DNA of 64,000 nt from DATBQN01 sp963755825 (GTDB taxonomy: Bacteria > Acidobacteriota > Thermoanaerobaculia > Multivoradales > UBA5704): contig CAVWLA010000003.1 in assembly GCA_963755825.1 (NCBI GenBank), positions 372,001 through 436,000 on the forward strand. The letters are read 5' to 3'. Of the stretch, positions 37,192-45,648 are shown in pieces. Each line of letters opens with the position of its first letter. Within the stretch, counting starts at the first letter, position 1. A program made the position numbers and the translations under genes. Below the pieces are notes generated by a model. That model saw only the letters and a list, made by a program, of their open reading frames with translations, ran no database searches and was not told the origin of the DNA.

Positions 37192-38166
37192 TCAGTAGCT
37201 CGCCAGCTCGCGCACTTTGGCGATCAGCTTGTCGACGTTGGGCAGGTAGAATTCTTCCATCGGGGGGCTGTAGGGAACCGGCGTGTCGGGGCAGCAGAGG
37301 CGCGCCACCGGCGCGTCGAGGAAGGCGAAGGCATGCTCGGCGATGCGCGCCGCGACATCCCCCGCGACCGAGCCGGTGAGCTGCTCCTCGGTGAGGATCA
37401 GCACGCGCCCGGTCTTCTTCGCCGTGGCGAGGACGGCCTCCTGGTCCAGCGGCTTGATGGTGCGGAGGTCGAGGACTTCGAGGTCGATCCCGTCGGCCTC
37501 GAGGCGCCCGGCGGCCTCCAGCGCCACATGGAGCATAGCACCGTAGGTGATGACGGACAGGCTGCTGCCGGCGCGCGCCAGGCGCGCCTCGCCGATCGAG
37601 ACCGGGGCGAGATCGGCGGGCAGCTCTTCCTTGATCCGCCGGTAGAGGTACTTGTGCTCGAAGAAGAGCACCGGGTTGGGATCGCGGATGGCGGCCTTCA
37701 AGAGCGCCTTGGCGTCCGCCGCCGTCGCCGGCGCGACGATCTTCAGGCCCGGCGTGTGCTGGAAGTAGGACTCCGGGTTCTGGCTGTGGAAGGCCGAGCC
37801 GTGGACGTTGCCGCCGGACGGGCCGCGGACGACGATCGGCACCTGCTGCCCCCAGCGATAGTGGTTGGGCGCCGCGAAGTTGATGATCTGGTTGAAGGCG
37901 CAGGAGATGAAGTCGATGAACTGCATCTCGACCACCGGCCGCAGGCCCATCATGGCGGCGCCGATGGCGGCGCCGACCATCGCCGACTCGCTGATCGGCG
38001 TGTCGATCACCCGCTCGGGGCCGAAGTGGTCGAGGAAGCCGGCGGTCACCCGGAAGGCGCCGCCGTAGGTGCCGACGTCCTGGCCGAGGAGGAAAACGCG
38101 CGGGTCGGCCTCCATCTCCTCCCAGAGGGCGTCGTGGATGGCCTCGAGGTAGGTGACCGAGCTCAT
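37192..38166 (-). CDS. 2-oxoacid dehydrogenase E1 beta subunit
   Basis: Transketolase-like beta chain of an alpha2beta2 E1, 324 residues, the normal length. Typical stretches are ITYLEAIHDAL-type start (VTYLEAIHDALWEEMEADPR), LGQDVGTYGGAFRVT, RVIDTPISESAMVGAAIGAA, MQFIDFISCAFNQIINFAA, GPSGGNVHGSAFHSQNPES and LDLRTIKPLDQEAVL. Its ATG overlaps the E1alpha stop by 4 nt and E2 follows 19 nt on, so the three form one operon. Confidence 0.94.
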   Translation of the reverse strand: MSSVTYLEAIHDALWEEMEADPRVFLLGQDVGTYGGAFRVTAGFLDHFGPERVIDTPISESAMVGAAIGAAMMGLRPVVEMQFIDFISCAFNQIINFAAPNHYRWGQQVPIVVRGPSGGNVHGSAFHSQNPESYFQHTPGLKIVAPATAADAKALLKAAIRDPNPVLFFEHKYLYRRIKEELPADLAPVSIGEARLARAGSSLSVITYGAMLHVALEAAGRLEADGIDLEVLDLRTIKPLDQEAVLATAKKTGRVLILTEEQLTGSVAGDVAARIAEHAFAFLDAPVARLCCPDTPVPYSPPMEEFYLPNVDKLIAKVRELASY

Positions 38167-39221
38167 CGCGCGGCCTCCTCAGGCGACGGCGCGTAGACCC
38201 CTTCGAGGGCGCGCTCGGGCGGCGGCGGCGGCGAGGCGAGGGCGAAGTCGACCTCGGCGCCGAGCGACTCGTCGATCGAGCGGGCGATCGCCGCGAAGTC
38301 CTCCTCGCCGGCGAAGCCCTGCCGCACCAGATGCCGCTCGAAGCGCTCGATGGGGTCCTTCTGCCGCCACTCCTCGAAGAGCTCCTTCGGCACGTAGCCG
38401 GCGTCGTCGTGCTCGGCGTGCCCCTTCATGCGGAAGGTCTTCGACTCGATGAGCGTCGGTCCCTGGCCGGCGCGCGCGCGGTCGAGGGCGCGGCGGGTCG
38501 CCTCGTAGACGGCGAGGACGTCGTTGCCGTCGACGATCTCGCCGGGGATGCCGTAGGCGGCGGCACGGGTGGCGATGTCCTTCACCCGCATCTGCCGGCG
38601 GGTCGGCGTCGAGTAGGCGTAGCCGTTGTTCTCGGCGATGACGACGAGCGGCACTTGGAGGACCGCCGCGAGGTTCAACCCCTCGTGGAAGTCGCCCGTC
38701 GAGGTGCCGCCGTCGCCGATGTAGGTGAGGGCGACCAGGTTCTTCCCCTGCCGCATGCCGGCGAGCGCCACGCCTGCCATTACCGGGATCACCGCGCCGA
38801 GCATCGAGATCGGCGCCACCAGGCCGCGCGCCAGGTCGCCGAAGTGGGTGTTGCCGTCCTTGCCGCCGGTGGGGCTGCCGCCGCGCGCCATGTACTGCAT
38901 CATCACCTCGCGCGGCCGCACGCCGCGCACCAGCATCGAGCCCAAGTTGCGGATGAGCGGCCCCATGACGTCCTGCGGCTCGAGCGCGAAGGCGCTGCCG
39001 ACCGAGGTCGCCTCCTGGCCGCGCGACGAGTAGAGGCCGCCCACCACCTGGCCCTGCCGGTAGAGGTTGCCGAGCCGCTCCTCGAGCATGCGGTTCAGCT
39101 TCATGAAGCGGTAGAGGTCGAGCTGCCGCTCCGGCGCGAGGCCGGTGCGGGCGAGCGGACGCTCCTCCGCCTCGGCGACCGGCGGGTGGAGCGGACCCCA
39201 GTTCCTGGCCTGTTCGGTCAT
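38163..39221 (-). CDS. 2-oxoacid dehydrogenase E1 alpha subunit
   Basis: TPP-binding alpha chain, 352 residues. It has the TPP/Mg motif GDGGTSTGDFHEGLNLAA and ENNGYAYSTPTRRQ, the SSRGQEATSVGSAFAL segment, GGSPTGGKDGNTHFG and the GHAEHDDAGYVP region where phosphorylation loops occur in eukaryotic relatives. GGAAGGA lies six nt before ATG 39221. First gene of the E1alpha-E1beta-E2 operon; the dihydrolipoamide dehydrogenase frame begins 126 nt upstream of it and may share the transcript. Confidence 0.94.
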   Translation of the reverse strand: MTEQARNWGPLHPPVAEAEERPLARTGLAPERQLDLYRFMKLNRMLEERLGNLYRQGQVVGGLYSSRGQEATSVGSAFALEPQDVMGPLIRNLGSMLVRGVRPREVMMQYMARGGSPTGGKDGNTHFGDLARGLVAPISMLGAVIPVMAGVALAGMRQGKNLVALTYIGDGGTSTGDFHEGLNLAAVLQVPLVVIAENNGYAYSTPTRRQMRVKDIATRAAAYGIPGEIVDGNDVLAVYEATRRALDRARAGQGPTLIESKTFRMKGHAEHDDAGYVPKELFEEWRQKDPIERFERHLVRQGFAGEEDFAAIARSIDESLGAEVDFALASPPPPPERALEGVYAPSPEEAAR

Positions 39222-39346
39222 GTCATCCTTCCGTAGCGGTCAAGGGTGTTGAGCCCTATTCATTCGTCTCGTGGTGGCGCGGGCGGGCACGGGGGCCCGC
39301 CCCTACCAGTCCATCCTGCCCCGGACATCCGCACCGTGGGTCGCGC

Positions 39347-40756
39347 TCAATAATGAATCGCGTGGCCCCACGCCGCCTCGGCCGCCTCCATGACGGACTC
39401 GGAGAGGGTCGGGTGGGCGTGGATGGTCTTCATCAGCTGCTCGGTCGTCGCCTCGCCGGCGAGCGCCACGCAGGCCTCGGCGATGAGGTCGGTCGCCTGC
39501 GGGCCGAGGATGTGGACGCCGAGGAGCTCGTCGTAGCGGGTGTCGCGGACGACCTTCACGAAGCCCTCGGTCTTGCCGAGGATGGCGGCCTTCCCCGAGG
39601 CGCCGAAGGGGAACTTGCCGGTCGCCACCTCGAACCCGCGCTCCTTCGCCTTGGCCTCCGAAAGGCCGACGCTCCGCCACCTCCGGATCGCAGTAGGTGC
39701 AGGAGGGGACCAGGTCGTAGTTGAGCGGCCGCGCCGGCTTGCCCGCCATGTGCTCGACGGCGAGGATGCCCTCGGCCGAGGCGACGTGGGCGAGCCAGGG
39801 GGTGTTGACGACGTCGCCGATGGCGTAGATGTGCGGCACCGCCGTCTGCATGAGGCCGTTGACCTTGACGTAGCCGCGCTCGAGCTCGACGCCGAGCGCC
39901 TCGAGGCCGAGGCCGTCGGTGACCGGCCGGCGGCCGACGGCGACCAGCAGGTGCTCCGCCTCGAGCGGGGCGCCCTCGCCGCCGGCCTTTTCCAGGTTGA
40001 TGCGGACGCCGGCCTCGCCCTTGTCGACGCCGGCGAGCTTGGTGCCGGTGAGGACCGAGATGCCGCGCCGCTTGAGGGTCTTCTCGAGCGCCGCCGAGAT
40101 CTCCTCGTCCTCGATCGGCAGGATGCGCGGCAGCATCTCGATGAGCGTGACCTTGGTGCCGAAGGAGGCGAACATCGACGCGAACTCGGTGCCGACGGCG
40201 CCGGCGCCGAGGACGGCGAGGGTCGTCGGGACGCGCTCCATCACCAGGATGTGGTCGGAGTTGAGGATCTTCTCGCCGTCGGCCGGCGCCGGCGGGATGT
40301 CGCGCGGCACCGAGCCGGTGGCGATGAGGATGAAGCGGCTGCGGTACCGCTTGGTCCCCTCGGGACCCTCGACCTCGACCTCGTTGGGGCCCACCAGGCG
40401 ACCGCGGCCCGTGGAGGCCGGTCACCTTGTTCTTCTTGAACAGCCCCTCGATGCCGCGGGCGTTCTTGTCGACCACCTTGCGCTTCCTGGCATGGGCGCG
40501 GGCGATGTCGAGAGTCGGCGTCGGCGACGTCGATCCCCAGCTCGGCGGCGTCCCTGATCTCGTCGAGCACCGCGGCGGTGTGGAGGAGCGCCTTGGTGGG
40601 GATGCAGCCGCGGTGCAGGCAGGTGCCGCCGAACTTGGGGTCCTTCTCGACCACCGCGACGCGCAGGCCGAGCTGCCCGGCGCGGATGCCGGCGACGTAG
40701 CCGCCCGGCCCGCTGCCGATGATGATGAGGTCGAAGTCCTGCTCGGGTATGGACAT
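39347..40756 (-). pseudogene. lpdA: Dihydrolipoamide dehydrogenase (E3), reading frame with three single-base insertions
   Basis: Flavoprotein that reoxidises the lipoyl groups of E2. All parts are present: FDLIIIGSGPGGYVAGIRAG and the redox disulfide GGTCLHRGCIPTKALL at the start, the NAD fold VLGAGAVGTEFASMFASFG, the second FAD block VPHIYAIGDVVNTPWLAHVA, and the C-terminal interface with the catalytic His in TIHAHPTLSESVMEAAEAAWG. They lie in shifted frames. Removing one base near 40513, 40407 and 39674 restores a single 468-residue protein. Either the assembly has errors or the gene was recently disabled; the otherwise perfect conservation favours errors. AGGAGA lies nine nt before ATG 40756. 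Confidence 0.85.
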
Positions 40757-40829
40757 AGGAAACGCTCTCCTGTGGGGTCGGGGTGGTGGTCTCGGATGCT
40801 CTGCGGCGCTCGCGCGGCGCCCCGCCGGC

Positions 40830-41771
40830 TCAGACCGGCCGCGCCAGGGTCTCGGCCGGGGCTTCGGTCGCCGCCGCGGCCGGCGCCGTCCAGACCGCCG
40901 GCGGATCGACCGGCTCGGCGCGGTAGCGGCCGGGGCGGTCGGCGACGACGCGGGCGAGCGGCGCGTCGGCGTCGTGCTCGAAGATGCCCAGCCAGCCGCC
41001 CTCGGCGGCCCGCGGCAGCCAGCGCTTCTTCTCGTCGAGGGTGGTCAGCGGATAGAGGTCGTAGCCCATGATCCAGGGGAGCGGCACGTGCGCCGTGGTG
41101 GGCACCAGGTCGGCCCAGAAGACGGCGCGGGCGCCGTCCGCGGCCGCCGGCGAGCCCCCCGAGCCATCCATGAGGACGATCGCCATGTCGCGGTTGTGGC
41201 CGGGCGCACGCACCGCCGTGACACCGGGGAGCGGCCGCGCCTCGTCGTCGAACAGCTCGACGACGCCGGCCTCGAAGAGCGGCTCCCAGTTGGCCGGCTC
41301 GTAGCTCGCCCGGTCGCGCTCGTTGGGGTTGCGGGCGTGCTCCACCTCGCCGCGCGACAGCCAGTAGCGGGCGCGCGGAAAGGTCGGCACCAGCCTGCCG
41401 CCCGCGACGCGGGTGTTCCAGCCGCAGTGGTCGAAGTGCAGGTGGCTCAAGAGGACGTGGGTGACGTCCTCGAGCGCGAAGCCGGCGCGCCGGATCGCCT
41501 CCGGCAGGCGGACGCCGCCCGGCGGGATGGCGTAGATGTGGTCGAACTTGGCGTCGTGCTTGTCGCCGATGCCGGTGTCGATCAGCAGCAGCTCGCCGCC
41601 GCGCGCCACCAACAGGCAGTTGGTCGCCATGCGGATGCGGTTCTTCTCGTCCGCCGGCTTCTCGCGCTCCCAGAGCGGCCGCGGCACGACGCCGAACATG
41701 GCGCCGCCGTCGAGGCGGAACTCCGTGTCGCCGACCAGGGTGAGGTCGAGGTCTCCGAGGCGGATGGTCAT
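40830..41771 (-). CDS. Metallo-beta-lactamase fold hydrolase
   Basis: Predicted zinc hydrolase of 313 residues, cytoplasmic (no signal peptide). The metal motif is SHLHFDHCGWNT (HxHxDH) near residue 110, preceded by ELLLIDTGIGDKHDAKF and followed by RAPGHNRDMAIVLM (third metal His) and VFWADLVPTTAHVPLPWIMG. This pattern resembles the MBL subgroup with AttM/AhlD-like and PqsE-like hydrolases, but the substrate is unknown. It stands alone, 57 nt or more from its neighbours, and has a Pro/Ala-rich C-terminal tail. Confidence 0.88.
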   Translation of the reverse strand: MTIRLGDLDLTLVGDTEFRLDGGAMFGVVPRPLWEREKPADEKNRIRMATNCLLVARGGELLLIDTGIGDKHDAKFDHIYAIPPGGVRLPEAIRRAGFALEDVTHVLLSHLHFDHCGWNTRVAGGRLVPTFPRARYWLSRGEVEHARNPNERDRASYEPANWEPLFEAGVVELFDDEARPLPGVTAVRAPGHNRDMAIVLMDGSGGSPAAADGARAVFWADLVPTTAHVPLPWIMGYDLYPLTTLDEKKRWLPRAAEGGWLGIFEHDADAPLARVVADRPGRYRAEPVDPPAVWTAPAAAATEAPAETLARPV

Positions 41772-41793
41772 CGCGAGAAGTCTATCCGATCGG

Positions 41794-42345
41794 TCAACCG
41801 GGGTTCGGCGGCGGGGCCGCCGGCGCGAGCGCCCGCCGATATCCCTCCGGGGTCATCCGCGGCAGCGCCTCGGCGAAGCCGACGAGGGCGTCGAGCTGGG
41901 CCGCGTCGAGGCTCGGCCGGAATCCCGGCATGCCGCTCATGCGGATGCCGTTCTCGATCACCCAGCGGGCGCGGTGGGCGGGCATGGCGGCCATCGCGTC
42001 GACCAGATCGGGCGCCCCCGGATTGAGGCCCATGCCGACCTCGGAGGGCTTCCTCCCCGGCGCGCCATGGCAGCCGGCGCAGAGGCGATCGTAGAGGGCG
42101 GCGCCGCGGCGGAGCGCGCTGGGATCGGCCGGCGGGGACGCCGGGGCGGCTGGCCCCGCCGCCGCATGGCGGGCGATCGAGCGCTCGGCGATCGCCGCCC
42201 AGGCGCTGTCGACGGCGCCCGGCTCCGGATCGACGGCGGCCACGTCGTAGCGGCCCGAGTAGGCGTAGACGAGAGCGCCGGCGGCGGCGAGGGCGGCGAG
42301 GGCCACGAGGCCGGCGACGACAGTGAGGGGGGCCGCGGACCTCAA
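41794..42345 (-). CDS. Cytochrome c, single haem (second of tandem pair)
   Basis: Membrane-anchored c-type cytochrome of 183 residues. One N-terminal helix (TVVAGLVALAALAAAGALVY) is followed by YDVAAVDPEPG, a haem motif LCAGCHGAPGRKP and the distal Met in IRMSGMPGFRPSL. The start is TTG at 42345, sharing TTGA with the stop of the upstream cytochrome, so translation is almost certainly coupled. It ends in PEGYRRAL and a Pro tail. Sequence is similar to its neighbour along the whole length, pointing to a tandem duplication. Likely a periplasmic electron carrier; partner unknown. Confidence 0.85.
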   Translation of the reverse strand: MRSAAPLTVVAGLVALAALAAAGALVYAYSGRYDVAAVDPEPGAVDSAWAAIAERSIARHAAAGPAAPASPPADPSALRRGAALYDRLCAGCHGAPGRKPSEVGMGLNPGAPDLVDAMAAMPAHRARWVIENGIRMSGMPGFRPSLDAAQLDALVGFAEALPRMTPEGYRRALAPAAPPPNPG

Positions 42346-42908
42346 GGGAGGTGCTGGGGCGCCGGCGGCTGGCCGGCGCCGTGCTCCGCCGGCTCCTCGG
42401 AGCTGCCGGCGGCGGCGACCGCCGCCTGGTAGGCCTCCGGCGTCATCTTCTTGAACTGCTGGACGAAGGCGACCATCGACCACAGCTCGCGCTCGTCGTG
42501 GGTGGGGCCGAAGGCGGGCATGCCGGTCATCTTGATGCCGTTCTTGATCACCCAGTACATCTCGTTGGGCGCCATGTCGCCCGCCGAATGGACGAGGTTC
42601 GGCGGATGCGGATTCAAGCCGACGCCGATCTCCGAGGGCTTGACCCCGGGGGCGCCGTGGCAGGTGACGCACATGTCGCGATAGTGGGCGGCGCCGAGCT
42701 TCAGCATGGCAGGGTCGGCGAGCGGCGGCACCGCGATGCCGGCCGCGTGGCGCCCCACGCTGCGGTCGGAGATCCGCCCCAGCTGCTGCTCGATGAAGCC
42801 GCGCTCGACGGGCACCGCGGCGACGTCGTAGGCGCCCGAGAAGACGTAGGCCGCGGCGCCGGCAGCGGCGAGGAGGACGAGGACGGCCAGCGTCCCGACG
42901 AGTTTCAT
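42342..42908 (-). CDS. Cytochrome c, single haem (first of tandem pair)
   Basis: Membrane-anchored c-type cytochrome, 188 residues. An N-terminal helix (LVGTLAVLVLLAAAGAAAYV) is followed by FSGAYDVAAVPVERG, the haem-binding motif MCVTCHGAPGVKPSEIGVGL, and the axial Met in IKMTGMPAFGPTHDERELW. GGGAGGT precedes ATG 42908. It shares the spacing of all motifs with the next gene. No oxidase or dehydrogenase subunit lies near, so the physiological partner is not visible. The divergent patatin gene begins 152 nt upstream. Confidence 0.9.
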   Translation of the reverse strand: MKLVGTLAVLVLLAAAGAAAYVFSGAYDVAAVPVERGFIEQQLGRISDRSVGRHAAGIAVPPLADPAMLKLGAAHYRDMCVTCHGAPGVKPSEIGVGLNPHPPNLVHSAGDMAPNEMYWVIKNGIKMTGMPAFGPTHDERELWSMVAFVQQFKKMTPEAYQAAVAAAGSSEEPAEHGAGQPPAPQHLP

Positions 42909-43059
42909 TTCCCGCGACCTCCCGCTAGAGTGTGCTGGGGCCGGTCCGCGGACGCTCGTCCACGGGCAGCGTTCGATCTCTGTTTCCGCCTCGGTCGCCG
43001 CGCTCCGATCATGCCATGCCGGCGCCGCGGACGGATAGGGCGCATGCGGCCTCCATGCC

Positions 43060-44256
43060 ATGAGCGACGCGCGACCAACGCACACCGGCTCCGACCTCGC
43101 CATCGTCCTCTCCGGCGGCGGGGCGCGGGCGGCGTATCAGGTGGGGCTCCTCCGCCGCCTCGCCCGCGAGGTGCCGGACCTGCGCTTCCCCATCATCACC
43201 GGCGTCTCGGCGGGGGCGATCAACGCCGCCTTCTTCGCCGCCCATCCGGCGGGCCTCGGCAAGGCCGCCGAAGCGCTCGCCGAGATCTGGCGGCGGCTGA
43301 CCGTCGACGACATCTTCCGTGTCGACCTGCCGTCGCTCGCCCGTCACCTGGTGCGCTGGGCGACCCACCTCGTCTCCGGCGGCAGCCCGGCGGCGCCCGA
43401 TGTCCGCGGCCTCGTCGACTCGCAGCCGCTGCGCCTCACCGTCTCGCGCTCGGCGGCCTCGGTCGACGGCGAGCTCATCGGCATCGGCCGCAACCTGGCG
43501 CGCGGCCGCCTGCAGGCGATCGCCATCACCGCCCTCAACTACTCGACCGGCCAGACCGTCACCTGGATCCAGGGCGAGGGTCCCACCTGGAACGAGGGGC
43601 TGCGGCGCAGCTACCGGGCGCGCCTGTCGGCCGAGCACATCATGGCCTCGGCGGCGCTGCCGATCTTCTTCCCCGCCGTCCGCCTCGGCGACTCCTGGTA
43701 CGGCGACGGCGGCATGCGGCACTGGGCGCCTCTGGCGCCGGCGGTGCGGCTGGGGGCACGGCGCATCCTCGCCCTCTCGCCGCACTACCAGCAGACCGCC
43801 CGCGAGGCGGAGCGGCCGAAGACTCACGGTTACCCGCCGCCGGCGCAGATCCTCTCCCAGCTGCTGAACGCCATCTTCCTCGACGTCCTCGAGCAGGACG
43901 TCGAGCAGATGGAGCGGCTGAACGAGCTCCTCGCCAAGCTGCCGCCCGACGAGCGCGGCGGCCTCGAGCCGATCGACGTCCTGGTGCTCCGGCCGAGCGA
44001 GAACCTGGGCGAGCTGGTCTCCACCTACGAGCCGCGGCTCCCCAAGGCGTTCCGCTACCTCACCCGGAGCCTCGGCACCCGCGAGACGACGAGCCCCGAC
44101 TTCCTCTCCTATCTCATGTTTCAACCCGACTACCTGGAGCACCTGATGGCGATCGGCGAGAAGGACTGCGAGGCGCGCCTGCCCGAGATCCTCGCCCTGG
44201 TGACCGGCCGGCCGGCTCCGGCGCCGGCCCCGGTGCCGGCGGGAGCGACGTGCTGA
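43060..44256 (+). CDS. Patatin-like phospholipase
   Basis: Predicted Ser-Asp lipid acyl hydrolase, 398 residues, no signal peptide. The oxyanion loop is SGGGARAAYQVG near residues 18-29, the nucleophile elbow is ITGVSAGAINAAF near residue 50, and the catalytic Asp is in WYGDGGMRHWAPL near residue 213. The region to residue 290 matches the RssA/YjjU group. The C-terminal 100 residues (NELLAKLPPDERGGLEPIDV, KAFRYLTRSLGTRE) are typical of bacterial patatins. It overlaps the next gene by 7 nt. Substrate is probably membrane phospholipid or another acyl ester. Confidence 0.92.
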   Translation: MSDARPTHTGSDLAIVLSGGGARAAYQVGLLRRLAREVPDLRFPIITGVSAGAINAAFFAAHPAGLGKAAEALAEIWRRLTVDDIFRVDLPSLARHLVRWATHLVSGGSPAAPDVRGLVDSQPLRLTVSRSAASVDGELIGIGRNLARGRLQAIAITALNYSTGQTVTWIQGEGPTWNEGLRRSYRARLSAEHIMASAALPIFFPAVRLGDSWYGDGGMRHWAPLAPAVRLGARRILALSPHYQQTAREAERPKTHGYPPPAQILSQLLNAIFLDVLEQDVEQMERLNELLAKLPPDERGGLEPIDVLVLRPSENLGELVSTYEPRLPKAFRYLTRSLGTRETTSPDFLSYLMFQPDYLEHLMAIGEKDCEARLPEILALVTGRPAPAPAPVPAGATC

Positions 44257-45029
44257 GGGGCGCCCTCAAAGGGTCGCCGCTCGCCGTCGCCAGCCTCCTG
44301 GTGGCGGCACTTTTCGCCGCGGCGGCGCCGCCGGCGCGCGCCGACGGCCTCGGCGACCTCCGCGCCACCCTGGCGCGGCTACCGGGCGCCTCGCCGGTGC
44401 GCGCCGCCCTCGATCTCGCGGTGGTCAACCGCACCAAGGGGGAGGCCAACCGCGCCGACGAGGGGCGCACCCGCGTCGAGCTCGCCGCCGGACCGCAGGG
44501 GCTCTCGATCACCTTCCCGGCGGCCGAGCTCGACCAGGCCAAGGCCGAGATGATGGCGCAGCGCGCCAATCCCGAGCGGCCGACCCCCGAGCGGACGGCC
44601 CTCCGCGAGGTCAATGGCCTCGACATCTCCGAGTACCTGAGCTTCGCCGGGCCGTTCCTCGCCCGGCTGGAGCGCGCCACCCTCGTCGAGGAGCACCGCG
44701 AGGCCTACGAGGGGCGCCCGGCGAACCTACTGACGTTGAAGCTGGTGCCGGCTCTCCGCAAGGAGGAGATGGCGCACGTCAAGGAGTCGGACTACACGAT
44801 GAAGGTCTGGGTGGGAGGCGACGGCGTGCCGCTCGCCGCCGAGACCTCGCTCCACGGCAAGGCCGGCATCCTCTTCCTCAACTTCAAGAACCTGAGCCAC
44901 GAGAGCTGGGACTTCGCCCACGCCGCCGACCGCCTGATCGTCGTCCGCCATCACCAGGAGGTCGACGCCTCCGGCCTCGGCCAGGAATTCCACCGCCGCA
45001 CGACGGCGGTGATCACCCTTGAGCACTGA
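44250..45029 (+). CDS. Exported protein of unknown function
   Basis: A 259-residue protein with a signal peptide (SPLAVASLLVAALFAAAAPPARA). The mature part is mixed alpha/beta with conserved-looking stretches GEANRADEGRTRVELAAG, LLTLKLVPALRKEEMAHVK, TMKVWVGGDGVPLAAETSLH and RLIVVRHHQEVDASGLGQE, reminiscent of periplasmic LolA/RseB-like lipoprotein or lipid-binding folds, though I cannot confirm that. The GTG at 44250 is chosen because the signal peptide starts there and GGGAG precedes it. It overlaps the patatin stop, so the two probably act together on lipid. Confidence 0.72.
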   Translation: MLRGALKGSPLAVASLLVAALFAAAAPPARADGLGDLRATLARLPGASPVRAALDLAVVNRTKGEANRADEGRTRVELAAGPQGLSITFPAAELDQAKAEMMAQRANPERPTPERTALREVNGLDISEYLSFAGPFLARLERATLVEEHREAYEGRPANLLTLKLVPALRKEEMAHVKESDYTMKVWVGGDGVPLAAETSLHGKAGILFLNFKNLSHESWDFAHAADRLIVVRHHQEVDASGLGQEFHRRTTAVITLEH

Positions 45030-45648
45030 GTGGCGGCAACGTCGCCGGAAGCGCGTGGGCGAGGCGGGGGCGGCGTCTTCTCCATTTCGGCGGCCGGAGA
45101 GCCAAGGGATCCGGCTCTTCCTCGCTGCGGCGGCTTCGATCGTGAAGGATCGGCCTCTTCCCCATCGAGGCGGGCGTGTCCGCGAAGGATCGGTTTCTTC
45201 GCCATCGCAGCGGCCGCAGAGAGGAAGAACTGGGTTCTTCCTCATGACGGCGGCCGATTCGAGGAAGAATCGGATTCTTGGAGGAAGGATCGGTTTCTTC
45301 GAGGAAGGATCGGTTTCTTCGAGGAAGGATCGGTTTCTTCGAGGAAGGATCGGTTTCTTCGAGGAAGGATCGGTTTCTTCCTCACTGTGGCGGTTCGAGT
45401 GAGGAAGAATCCGATCCTTCCTCATCGCAACCGATTCTTCCGCACTCGCACCGCCGCTTCCCCGGTACGGCCGCCGCGTCCGCATCGCCGCCGCGCCTTC
45501 CCGATGGCGCCCGACGCGGTGCTATTGCGCGGGAATCCAACTCAATCCGCCCCTGCCTTCGCCGGCGCGTCTGCGCAGGGCGGCGGGGACGAGCGAGCTG
45601 CCGCGCGGGTCGCTCACCGGGCGGGTGATCGGCGCGGCCCGGCGCGGC
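45030..45648. repeat. Intergenic tandem array on a 20-nt grid (core 45061-45460)
   Basis: No gene is seen here. From 45061 to 45460 the sequence can be cut into consecutive 20-mers of two kinds. Type A is GAGGAAGGATCGGTTTCTTC, with five identical copies in a row at 45281-45380 and variants at 45101, 45141, 45181, 45221, 45261 and 45401. Type B resembles CTCATGACGGCGGCCGATTC, with variants at 45081, 45121, 45161, 45201, 45241 and 45381. A and B alternate (40-nt period) except in the central A-only run. A-type units have an inverted-repeat core and, where followed by B, can pair as a hairpin (GAGGAAGAATC against GATTCTTCCTC). Frames are open on both strands, but a 20-nt period shifts frame at every unit, so it is not coding. 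Confidence 0.85.

Noticed and set aside
39347..40756. Programmed frameshifting in lpdA
   Set aside because: The three shifts have no slippery sequence or pausing signal, unlike prfB, so they are treated as errors or mutations.
45061..45460. CRISPR array
   Set aside because: The units are contiguous or alternate with related type B units instead of unique spacers, and no cas gene is nearby.
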